Shown here piece after piece: positions 1-12,800 of a stretch of 64,000 nt of DNA. The translations under genes were made by a program, and so were the position numbers. Every line of letters begins with the position of its first letter. Positions within the stretch are counted from its first letter, which is position 1. The notes under the pieces are model-generated. The model was not told the DNA's origin. It searched no databases and saw only the letters and a list, made by a program, of their open reading frames with translations. The DNA is from Nicotiana tabacum (lineage: Eukaryota; Streptophyta; Magnoliopsida; Solanales; Solanaceae): contig NC_134096.1 in NCBI RefSeq assembly GCF_000715075.1, positions 117,612,698 through 117,676,697 on the forward strand, in the 5' to 3' direction.

Positions 1-1
1 C

Positions 2-169
2 CCTATCCTGAAAGCAACGAATTTCGTCGATTATTATAATCCTCCTTTTGCTTCATACGATATTGGGAGCCAAAATAGAGATATCCCACCTCAGCTAATC
101 CAAAATTTGGTTGTTCATGGTGATAGCTCATCCTTTGTTATACCTTCAAATGCAAGCAAAGAGAAATGA
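2..169 (+). CDS. Possible 3' end of a protein-coding gene (C-terminal 55 codons)
   Basis: An open frame enters from the left edge and ends at a TGA at 167-169. The peptide ends ...LVVHGDSSSFVIPSNASKEK and has ordinary plant-protein composition, but I do not recognise the family. The sequence after the stop turns AT-rich, as expected of a 3' UTR. The gene would be convergent with the GBP gene, whose stop lies at 2303 on the other strand. It could be a chance open frame, since only 168 bases are visible. Confidence 0.4.
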   Translation, partial: PILKATNFVDYYNPPFASYDIGSQNRDIPPQLIQNLVVHGDSSSFVIPSNASKEK

Positions 170-2302
170 GGAAGTAGGGAGCAAAAACAAAATTACTAAA
201 ATAACAGATGAAAATGACTGTTGGGACGGTGGTGGTTCTTGTTATATGTAATAGTCAAATAAGTTAAAGATTGAGCTGCTAATGAGGAATTTATTGTCTT
301 TGTAATGCACAATAGAGAGACCTTATTATTGATACTCTTGTTGTTAGGAATTTTTTGTTTTTACAAGGTAGATAATACAGTGTTCATTATTCACCTTTTG
401 CCTCAAGAGTTATGTATTAAGATAAAAGGCGAACAATCACGTACGTGTTCTGCTTAATTTTGTAATTTCTTTATGTTCAAATTCCAATGACTTGTATTTT
501 GCTCCTTGGTAGTTGGTACCTCTTGGCAGTGTAGATTGATATGTCATCCCTCTTTTTTCACGGTTAAAGTTACCCAATAGAGATCTGGGCGGTGTTGTAT
601 TAGCAAAAACGCACAGTGAGGGCCGGGGCTAGACCTGACCTCATATTACAACACAATGGTGATGCCATCACGAGTTATCTACTACCTAACATCCTTCTGG
701 TCAACATATACAATTTTCTTTTTAATACATTCAACTAACAAAATAATTGGCTTTGTCATACCTACTCCTAAGACTTGGCATTTCTATAGGGAGCTGCGGA
801 AAATTATAGAATATTGAGTTATGATCCATTGTGGAAGCAAGCGTTGCCGGATAGTCTGCGACCTGAAAGCAAATAAATTCGTATATGCTTTCCTCCCCAG
901 TGTTGGATAGCTAAATGAAGGGAATTCTTTTCCTTATTAAGGTTTAAAGGATACTCAGGTAATAGACGTTAATTGATTGTTTGATCACAACGAACAATTT
1001 GGAAAATTGGATGATCTCCAAGAAGATTAGTTGTTTGACATTTTCCTTAATTCTCTTAGGAGAATATTATACTAATTACAACATAATTTGGCCTACTAAG
1101 AACTTTGAGTTGTAGCCTGTGACTGTGAGAGTAGCATGTACCATCTTAGTAGTATATCACAAACTTTTTGAAATTTATAAGTTTACCTTTGCAGGCAAAC
1201 ATTAAGGTCCATATAAAACACAATCCGCTACGTTTTTAAGTCCATCACAGTTGTTAAATTGTAGTTAAAGTAGTCTTGACGACACTGTTTAATTATTGCT
1301 TGATATTTTTAACAAAATCGAATCTCTTTTAACGACCACGTTACTAGATTTCATTCCATTGTTCATGCCTTTGGTCTTCCATAATTTTCTCACTAGGCCA
1401 CACATTGAGACCCTAATTTTCTCCTCTAATTAGCTCAATATTGTGATTTAATAATAACCAAAGCAATACTATTCTTGAGTGAGGTTGAACATGAGAACTC
1501 AAGAGTCAAGACTTAAGAGTACAATTGGACAGTCAAACTACAAGCCCGTTTGACGCATGCTTAGTAGAGTTCGAAAAGTACAAAGTATAATGTCTGTAGC
1601 CTGTACTATTGAACCAAACATAGGTATTTGATAATTGCAAAAGTGAAAACGGAAAGCAAAACCCTGAAGAAGCGTTTAGCCTTAGCAGAGCTGCTAATGC
1701 CTCTCTTAACTATCATATGACAACTAAATACTAAATCAAGAAAAATGAAACAATTCGATTTTTCAGTTGACAGAATCAACTATAGTTTACAGGAAACGAA
1801 GTTAGAAAGGAAAAAAGGAAATCAACTACCTGAACAGGAATTCTTACACCACATGCTTGTCCTGGGAACTAGGATTTACACAACATGATCCTACCAAATA
1901 CCAACCACTAATAATCTGCATAGAAAACAGAGAAAGAAGAAAAGAATAAAACAAACTTAAAACCTAGAGGCATTCCTAAAACGAGGGTCATTACGCATAC
2001 TAGTAGTCTCTTCAATCCACTAATCTCAACTCTGACTCGCAGCAGCTCACTAAGTAATCTTCCTAAAACAGCCTACCAACGAACAAAAAACATGTCTAAT
2101 AAAACAGTAGAACACACTCCAGATAGAATACATTAAGTTACACCAACGGTTAAGTCAGCAGCAGTAGCAGATATACCAAGCATCTGTCATAATGTGGAAT
2201 AAAGCTCTCCATTTAAAATCTTGTAAGATGTCCGAGATCACCTTGTCAAATTTTCATCACAATCCGTGTTACTTAAAACCTTTCTACAAAGCAGCTTGGA
2301 AG
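170..2302. other. Intergenic / 3' flanking DNA
   Basis: AT-rich, with stops in all frames, no recognised RNA gene and no clear repeat. It should contain the 3' UTRs of the two convergent genes on either side. I see nothing else in it. Confidence 0.6.
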
Positions 2303-3783
2303 CTATGATTTCTGGAGAACACATTTTTCGTATAAAGCCAGAATGTCCTTCTTGTTCAGATTCTTCAATTGGAGCAGTTCAGCCCCAAAATTATGCTTCG
2401 TAAGCTCTTGCTTCAGTTTCTGCACCGTGTATTTAGTATAATCCTCAGTATTTGTTTGTTGACTACTAGTATCATCATCTCCCCTAAACACGGAGCCCCC
2501 ATCTTCTGGACCAGTGAATTTCAGGGGGCTGGTCGTACTCTTTGACCTCTTATTTCCCCTGGTTAGTCTATCATTTGTGCCCATATCAAGAACAGATTCG
2601 ACACCAGCTTCGTATTCATCTATCCTGGCACGTTTTCCATGGGAAGCAGTTCTAAGTTTGCTATCTAATGCTGTTTCATTCAGCCGAACTGCAGTTAACT
2701 GTTGCTGAAGAAGGTCCAGCTTTCCTTGTGTAGCTTGCAACTGAACAGATAGTGCTTCTGCCCGATTGGTTGCCTCAGCACGTGCAGCACGCTCAGTCTC
2801 CAACAGACTCTCAAGGACTTGCACAGTACTGGCTCTCTGTTCATTATTTGATTTCAGAAGTGACTCAATTTCCTTTTCCCTTTCCTCGACTCTGGCCTCC
2901 AGTATTGCAACTTTTGACTGCGCATCGAACTCAGATGCATGAAGCTTCTCTACTTCATAAGCCAATTCATCGTTTTGCCTCCGCAAGTTTTCTATACTTC
3001 TCTCGTGCCTCTCAATCTGAGCCAATCTTTCCATAGCTACTCGATGGATTTCACTCTTCTCTTTCTGGGCAGTAGCTGCTTCGACCCTTGCTTTATCAGC
3101 CAGCTCAGTAGCTCTTTTCGCCTCTCTTTCAGCTGATTTATATCTATCCTGGACATCTTCAAATCTACTGAACTCAGACCGATACTTCTGCTCCAGATGG
3201 ACTTTCTCCTGTTCCAGAATCCTAGCTTCTCTTTCAAATGATTGTGCAGTAGCATTGATGCTCTCTAACCTTTCACCTAATTCCTTAATTTCAAGCTTTA
3301 AGGATGATACTTCTAGATCATAGTTCTTTATCTTTGACTCCGCAACCTGTGTAAGGTAAAGAACTTAGTATAGCCATTAGTACTAACACATTTTTTTTCT
3401 TTATTGAGAAGGTAAGGTGCCATTATTACAAATACTTGCGCATATATTCTGCTATGTTAACGATACTACAGGTGCATAACGAGTCATATTGCTAGAGCAG
3501 CAAGTTGGACTTCTTATAAAGTGAGATATTAATATACAGATCTAATGGACTACTCTTTTCATATTACAGGGAATTATCTCAGGTATATGACAAGCATCTT
3601 ACATGACAAACTATCTAACCAATACTCAAATGTCAATACATGGCTACCAATAACAACAGTGCTGGGAGACAAGTTTCCATAAATCTGAGGAACAGATATT
3701 GGATGATGATGGTAGCGATGGCTTCTGCAAGCATGGAATTTACAGGGTCAGATAGAGCAAGTCTCTCTCTCTGCCCACTCCCT

Positions 3784-3850
<67 letters not shown>

Positions 3851-6800
3851 CACACACACACACACACATACATTTTTCTCCATCCTGTTCAAAAGATATT
3901 TTCCGGATACAATTCCGGTGCTGATAAACAGTGAAATAGTTTAAAATAGCAGACGCTCACCTTCAGCTCCAGATTTAATGTTGTCAAACGCTGCTCAGCC
4001 TGCTCAAGCCTTGATGCCTTCTCCTTAATCTCCTCTTCCTGCAGTTTCACAAGAGAAAATCTCGATTACTATACCAGAAAAAAAGAAGTAAAAATCTTAA
4101 TTACCATCTCAGAATACCTAAGCAAGCCAGTTAGCACAGTTAATCAAGCAAAGTACAAGAGAAAACTTAAAAGCATGGAGTTAGGCACCACTTTAACATT
4201 TTACTGAGGTTTGAAGGTGGAGGGAAGAGAAGCAAAAGACACTAGCATCAGTCTATTAAGTAAAAATTCACCTTTTTAACCAAAGTACTCGAAAATTCAT
4301 CCCTTAAAGCATCTTCTCTCATTTGTGCTTGCTTGTTAGTGCGCTCTTGGATGGCTGCTGCCTTCTCAAGAGCATTCTTTGCTTCCTTGACAGCAATGTC
4401 ATATTTACGCTTCCACTCCTCTGCCTCCTCTTGAGCTGATTCAGCTTGCTCTTTGGCAGCATTAACCCTGGCTTCGGCAGCACTAGTTCTCGCCTTCAGA
4501 AAACTTATTTCTGCATTTGACTGTTCCTCCTCAGCCTTCTGCTTTGAGAGTACCTGTTCATATTTCCTTTTCCATTCCATAGACTCGAGTCTAGTAGAAT
4601 CTAATGTTTTTGCTAAGTTGGTATATCTTTCTTCTAATGCACTGTGTTTACTCTGCAAATTTGCAATACGGCTTGCATAATCTTCTGCAAGCTTCTTCTT
4701 GTCACTGGTAGCATCTTCGTAGCGCTTCAAATATTCAGATTTAAACTTCTCACTAGCTTCCAGTTGTTTGTTAAGGAAACTCATCTTATCCTCGATGGAA
4801 CAACACTTCAATGCAAGAGCAGTTTTCTCTGACCCAATTTGGTCTATTTGTTTTTTAATGAGATCAAGAAGTGGCCCTTCTAAACTGCAAAATTCAAAAC
4901 GAAAATCACATATACATTCCAAAACGGAATTGCTTCAGTAAGAACTGTGGATACAAACCTTTGTTGTATGAAGACAAGTAGTTTTCTCCATTTTTCAGGA
5001 CCTTGACACATAGCTTCATATTTGGACACAGAATCATCAAGAACCTAGATAAGACATGGATATACAATATAAACAACTCATTGCACAAACAACTTTAGTC
5101 TAGCTACCCAAATAGGTGCTAACGTCTATAATGAAGACTTACTTTTAGCACAGTATCTACTTTTGCATCAGGAGCATGACATGCCTTTCTCAATCTATTT
5201 TCCATGTCCTGTATCGCATTTGAACATTGTAGAGAAGACTCCCTAAAAGCATCCTTTCTAATGTCCTACGAGTTAGAATCAAATGGAAATCAACATTTTT
5301 TTAGGAGATATTTCAGAGCATGGTTAAATATGGAAGCAAAGATTTAGACACAACTGAGTTGGCTACAGGTCCAATCATTTTAAGGGCGAAATTAAGCTTT
5401 CACCAACAATACATGTCTCATATGGACCTCTTCTCCTAAATATTACGGGAAAGAATGGTGCAGAAATAATCAGAACCTCAAATGCTTTCTTTATGAAATT
5501 CTGGAGACGTTTCTCATATTTGGTTCTGATGGATCCAGCCCCTACAGCTGTACTATTAAATGAAGCCATGGACTTATGGACAGCATCTTCATGTGCTTCT
5601 CTTAGTGCTGCCTACAATTACAAAAATATCAGTAGATATTCAAATGCATTATTACCTATCAAACGCAGAAGTACTTACTTCCTCCGGAGGCTTAGAACGA
5701 TCAAAAGAAGACATGTACATTTCAGCAGCCAAATCATATGCCCTTTGACACTCAGCTTCCTCAACACTCTGCCCCAGAGAAATCACAAAACAAAATTTAA
5801 TATCATGTGCGAGGTACAGAGGATCCAAAAATTGATTACTAGTAGTACTTATGCTAATCTGAAAACTACTTCACAAGATCCTCCATAGCTATTCACTAGT
5901 TTTATTTCTATGGGTGGTAATTTTATTAATGTTGGGAAAATCATCGTATACAAGTAGTATGCCAAAAAGTCGAGAAACCTAGACCAAGATATGGTTCTCC
6001 GTCTATTCATCAGTAGTACATCTGACATGTTTGTGTCACTCCAATTTACCATCAAAAGTGAATAGAAAAAGGCTCACTTGCAAACGAAGTGGAAAAGGAA
6101 GAAAACAACATGCAGTTAAATTTATGTCTAATAAAAGCACCCTGAAAAGAAATAAGTCATCCATTTCTTCAAACTGCAGATTAATGCAATTTTAGCCACA
6201 AAATGAACCGCAACCACTTAATTTGTCATTGAAGCCTGGGATAAGCCCAAGACTAGGCAGAGCAACCACCTGGCTGCAGGATTGCTCCCCTACTTCTAAA
6301 AACTATCAGCAAGTCCTTTCCAACTCAATTATCTCACATAGTTTAGAAGATAATGCGCACTTCTACAATCATCCCACTGGTCCCAGCATGTATTCCAAAT
6401 TCAATTTTTCTGATTATTCAATAGTCAAAAATAAAAACCTAAAAGAGCTGTCTGTAAGTAGTAAAATCGAATAAAAAAAAGGCAGCAAGAATAAAGGAAA
6501 ATGATAAGTGCCAAGCACAATCTGTGAGGACATATTTTACAAAGAAGGTCCGCAGAGCAAGATAAACAAATAATTCAACTTTAGAACAACAGACATGGTG
6601 AAACTTTAAGTGCTAATTTATGAGAGGGAAGAAAGGCAATGTGAGCTTAAAGACGTCGTTAGTTATTCTTTTGTCAAACAAAATTATCAATAGTTGACTT
6701 AGTTCAAAGCAGAGCAAATAAAGCTACTCTATTAGATAATATCACAACATGATAAAGAAGAGTTTTTGTTCCTTTATAAAAGTCATGACAGGAATATAAA

Positions 6801-9800
6801 TACCATCAAATATAATTAATGACTCCCATATGTATCAGTATTCAGTCCCTTGTGACACAACCTTTACCATAAAACCGAGAAACGCATGGGTTGGAGACAA
6901 ATGACAATATGTAAAGTTCACAAGCCTCTTATACAAAAAATCAATAACTCTTGGTTACAATTCACTAGAACATTTTTTTTTGAAGTAAGGTGTTATCATT
7001 AAATACAATTCACTAAAACATGATGCACACAAAAACATCTAGAGTATGAATAATCTTTTTTCCCCAGTTTATTCTCACGGTGTCTGTGACCAAATAATAA
7101 TATAACAATAACTCAAGCTCCTGCAGATACAGATAAGAACATCAAAGACATCAAGCCGATTGAAGAAACAAAACCTGCTTACATCTACAACACTAACAAG
7201 TAACGAAATTGACCTGCCATGAAGATGTAATTGTGGGCACTGCCCCTTTGTTAAGAGCATCGAGGAAGGACTGAGTTATACGGGCAAATATTGGTCCTGT
7301 CATTACAGTAGCTCCAAATTGCTTCGGTCTAGTCCTCTCAAAAACAAATCTTGTCAAAGCATCAAGACCTGCTTTAAACTCTGGCCTCATTTTTTCCAAC
7401 TGCAGGTGAAATGAAACCACAGTAAGAAAGCTATAAAGGGTTACTCCCAATACAAGAAGAGTAATCAGACAGTAATTATAATCTTAGAGAATGTAGGGAA
7501 TGAATTATGAGCACTGACAGGTATTTGGTCAAGCCGTTGGAGCTCATTTTCATTGCTCAGTGGCCGCACAAGGGTGAAGCATTCTCTGTCAGGGAAAAGA
7601 GCACGAATGGACTCCCTAATCTGCAGTCACAAGTTTTTTTTTTTTTTTTGATGAAATAAATTGTTGTATTAAAAGGCATCAAGAAGATGCAAGAGTACAA
7701 GGTGCAGTCACAAGTTTATATTATTATTTACCATGGAAAGTTTAAACAAATATGGGACAAAGATATCAAATGCAAGTATTCTACAAGATACGGCTCGCCA
7801 GTCCTTAGGATAGAGAGGATACTCTTTGTTTAATATGAAAAGAAGAACTACCATTGAAGTCCTTCGGATAGAGAGGATTACTAATAGCAATTGAGCTTTT
7901 GTGGATACACAAAATGGAAGAACAATTTAATGCGAGTACCTCATTTTTAGCGGCTACATCTCTCCGGCCACCTTCGACTGGCCGCAAAGCAAGCTCTAGG
8001 TAGTCCCGTGGTGTTATCTTGCGATTATCCTCAACCAAGTCCAAATAAAAATCCTAATCAAAAGAAAAAATAAATACTTGTATGCCACTTACTTATGATC
8101 CGGAAGAGAGTACCTTAAAAGAACCTAAACTGGTGCTGACAAATAAATTCTAAATTACCCTTAGCAGCCAAACAAAGATTGGGGAGAACTGTCCAATCTC
8201 AGAGGCACTGGTCCTTCCTCCAGAGGCTCTAACACGTATATGCTTAGTCATTTCAGTGACCAGAGAGAGGCGGTCAAGCGCAGCTTCATCAATACCACCC
8301 ATCTAAATTGATAAGAATATTAGGAAAGTGGACTAAATTGGATACAAGTCAGACAAATATGTGCATAAAAAGCAGATTGTGAAAACATCAGAAGTATATG
8401 ATTCAAAAGAGGAGGGGGTATCTCGCGAGAATGTCTTTTTCTCATTAGTCACCAAAAGTAAAAGTACATTCACATGCCCTTAGTCTTTTGTGATTAAATG
8501 ATCTATCTCATAAGAAAGATCCATGCCTGAGTAGTTCAAACCTGGTTATAAACGAACATACTCGAGAGGAGGACCGCCAAGGAGAATATTTGCGTGCTGT
8601 ATGTTCCCTGTTGACAACTACTAAAAGATGAATAAGGAGGAAGACATAAAGAGAGAAAGAGAGGACGGACAGAAAAAAAAAATGGTTTTGGGGGGGGGGA
8701 CAAAATGTATCCGTTTAGTTACTATACATTAAAATTTAATCAAACCCAAAATGTATAAGAAAGTGAGGAACAATTATGCAGAGTACTACCCCAAACAAAA
8801 AGGGAAATAAGAGTGTGGTGAATGAAAGAATGTCATCCCTTTTTTTTCCAGTACAACAATGATAAAAATGTTTAAGCATAAAATCTAACCGTTTGATCAT
8901 AAGCATCTATTCCTTCTGTGTCCAGAAGTAGAAGGTTGTATTCTGTTCCATCAAGAGCTGTTCTTCGCAAAGGTGCACTCCACAACCAAATGCCTTTGGT
9001 ACATGGGCGATGAGTTGGTGCTACTTGAAAGCCACTGCTCCTCCCAAGAAGCTAAATCACATGCAGGAAACTCAGTTATATGATTCTTGATAACTAGGAA
9101 GCTCTCCCTTACAGCAAATATCTAACATCAGAAAGGAAAAGGCCAAAGAATGAAAGGAAGTTTGTTTTGACATCTTGATAAATTTATCCATATGATAGAT
9201 CAATCTAGTCTCTTAAAGCAAAACACTAGCTATCACTGTATGGCTTTGGACCAAGGGTTGACGACATCCTACACTATTTCTTTCAGTAAGGCTTAACAGC
9301 AGTATATGCAAAATGAGCTTAAAAATTAAAGGGAAAAAATGAAACACTCAGCACAATGGAGATAAAGTTTACTTCATGATGCAAAAACAGGAGTTACTCC
9401 ACGTAGATCAAGTTTACTGCTTGAGGAACACGATAAGGAGTTCTATGAAGAAACACACAGAAAGCTAGCATCAGGTTTGCCAGGAAACTTTCCCCGTTTG
9501 AAGAGCGTTTCCTAAACGATCCAACACATCAACAGAAACTGCAGGATTTGATGCCCTAGACAATTATGAAGCCAAAGAGGCTTCTCAAAAGTTTTCGGAT
9601 CTCCATTTCTAGACAATGAGAAGACTGGTCTAGTCATAAAGCCCTAAATTGAAACACTAATACAGAAAAACTGCACTAATTAAAGCAATCCCATATCACT
9701 TAAGTGTCTGAGTGACACGAAAAAAGAGTTATCGCTTCTGATGGGTTAAGTGATGCGGGTATTGCTAAGAGCGAGTACACGCCTCAGATGGTGAAGCGCA

Positions 9801-12800
9801 AAGCAACTCAAGCAAAAATAGGTTTTTTTTTAGAAGTTAAATGATGAAAAAAGAAAAGTACTAGGACCCTCTCCAAGTTCACTATGGCATTCTGTTTGTT
9901 GTCTTCCTCTCCTTCTATGTTGAATGACTCTTCTCTTATTACTCTTTCTTCCTTTCTCAATACGTTTTTGATGAGTAAAATTTTGTTCTCTTGATTCGTT
10001 TCGCACTTACTCCCTATTCCATCTTATGGCACGATTTTAATTTTGGTCCATTCCAAAAGGATGACACTGCATGTTTGGGAACTCTTTAGTTATAACATTC
10101 TCATAAGCCTTCAACAACATGCTCTTGTAGGAAAGCCATGGGCATGTTGAAAACCATAAGACTCTTAGATAATTGTGATATATACACATACATATGTTCA
10201 AGCGAAAGTGAAGATAAAACAAAAGAATTGACCGTTTAAGTATTCCAAATTGAATGGCAAAATGACAGGAAGAGAGACATGTAGATGGGGTATATATCAA
10301 TCCATATTGAATTGCGGATTCCAAAATGATAAAATCAATTTTGATTGGACAAAAAAAAGTCTCCAAAGAAGATAGTTAAGAAAATCAAAGAGGAGAGAAC
10401 ATGTTTCCGAGATAGAAATCGGTATCTAATGAATTCAATGGTTCCAGTATAAATGAAAGAAAAAGAAAAAAAATGACATCACAACAAGATCCTAATCTCA
10501 AAAGTCAAAACAAAAGAAAGAAAGTGTGTGTGTGTATGTATAGAGAGAGAAAGAGGGCTTATGTTTTCTCTCCTAAACTACATGCCCAATTAAACACCAT
10601 ATAAAATCAAACAGATATAGAAAAGGAATAAATATAGTGATAATTTGATTCTTCATTGCCGTAGTAAATAGAAGAGAAAAATTGATCTGCACATATGTCT
10701 TTATTCTTAGGTGAGGGTCCTCTTCTACTACTTCTATTTTTGGGCCTCTTTTCTTCTGCTATTTCTTGTTGTCAGTGATTCTATTTTCTCCTTCCACATA
10801 TGTTTTTTTTCATTCTCTTTAAAAAAAAAAATTATAAGGTAAAGTTTTATTAAGAAACAGTATCAAGATAGTACAGCAGCAAATACAAAAGGCAGGACTT
10901 GTTTTACATTACATATTCAGAGAATCTAACAAGGCCAGCATGTCATTCACTTATTAAAAAAAATTCCAGTATATCATTCAAATTCAAAACTAAATTCCCT
11001 TTCATCCAATAGTAAAAATTCTGGAAACATCAATATTTAACAGCAGTTAACATCTCTTTTTATCTACAAAACATCTCTAATTTCTTTCGAGGCAATGCAC
11101 AGAGGAATAGATATCCATATCTTCTTGTGAAAACTGCCAATATAATATGTCTTCTCCAACAGCATAACAAACTTTTAAAGTTGTGAAGTGCTAACCAATA
11201 CACTCCCGTTTTTCATATAAGGTTGATTATTTTAAGAATATAAAATGACTTTGTAATTGAAACTGCCTATGTGTATAATTACTAAACCAATTAAATATGA
11301 TATTAAATGTTCTGAATTAGCCATCTTGACTGAAGAATTGAAAACTGAAATCAATTTTTGCTTGAATTTTTCTTTACCTGAACTTCTAGAATTATGTTTA
11401 AAATGATCTTTTGTTACTTAATTACGTGTAAAATGATGTTGAAATCAGGTCTTTAAATGATAGCATCATTGTTATATATTGGATGTTCCATTTCTAGATA
11501 TTAAAATGACATCATTCTAGTAATAATACTACTTTATGCCCTCAGTGCTTTAGTCTAGCCATAAGAGCGCAGCGTGTGATCTATGGATTAGGCACACATA
11601 ACAGGTTTGAACCGTGCTGCAGACAAAAGACTGGTACTTAATTTGAGAAGGGTAGACGGACAAGCCAACTATCCTCCGGGGACTAGGGGAGTCATCGGTT
11701 ATCAAAAGTATTATAGTAATACCATTTTACAATTTTCACAATTTTCTAGAGCTCAAATCTATTTAGAAAATCATATTTAAGTTTTGATGCGATATTTTCT
11801 CACATTAATTTTTCATCGTTGCGTAAATATTTTCTTCGACTTCCACAACTATGTCGAACTAATATATTAAATTGGGTACCTAATCAAGTAGTGCCACATA
11901 AAGTGGAACATAGGGAGCATATGTTAAGTAAATTTCATATTTTCTGTGAGTTGTGTACTTCACTTCGAAGAGATGCACGCTAAGCTTCTAGTTTCTAACT
12001 TAAACCCCCATGAGCTTTTTCGGGCTTTTCACTTGATGCTTTTCTATTCTCCTGCAGAAACCCTCCATTGCATAGTTCTGTATTTATCTAGTCAATATTT
12101 TAAATGAGTATTTCCATCCTTTTTTGGTCACATCTACAATGATCATCTTTTATTTAGTGCTGACATGATAAATCCACTTAATAACAGCCTAGAAGGAACT
12201 TTTTCATCTGCAGTCTCAGAACTACAAAACTCACCCCTACTTTAATCACTAACATGACATTTGCAAACCACTTAAAGTAACATATAGTTTTCCAACAGCT
12301 GCAACACATTATCCAGGAAACTTCTAGCCCTAATTCCCCTCGCCTACTTGTAACGACTCGGCCGGTCGTTTCGAGAGTTATAGCCCCGTTTTCCCCATTT
12401 CTACTTCTTTTTGTGTTATTCAGCTATATTATGTTATATCGGGTTAGTTGGTTCGGGACTGGAGTGGTTTCAGAGTGAATTGAGACACTTAGTCTCTTAA
12501 GTAGAAACTTAAGTTGGAAAAGTCAACCGGATGTTGACCTATGTGTAAATGATCTCGGATTTGAATTCGGATGGTTCCGTTAGCTCCGTTAGGTGATTTT
12601 GGACTTAGGAGTGCGTCCGGAATGTGATTTGGAGGTCCGTGGTAGAATTAGGCTTGAATTGGCGAAATTGGAAATTTGGTGATTTCGGTCGGCAGTGGAA
12701 AAATTGATATCGGGGTCGGAATGGAATTCCAGAAGTTGGAGTAGGTTTGTAGTGTCATTTGTGATGTGTGTACAAAATTTGAGGTCATTCGGACGTGGTT

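Noticed and set aside
3633..3924. Open frames with Ser-Leu or Arg-Glu runs
   Set aside because: Translation of the TC/CA microsatellite in an intron.
10037..10366. A 109-codon open frame in GBP intron 1
   Set aside because: No family resemblance, AT-driven composition, and it lies inside an intron of a complete gene.
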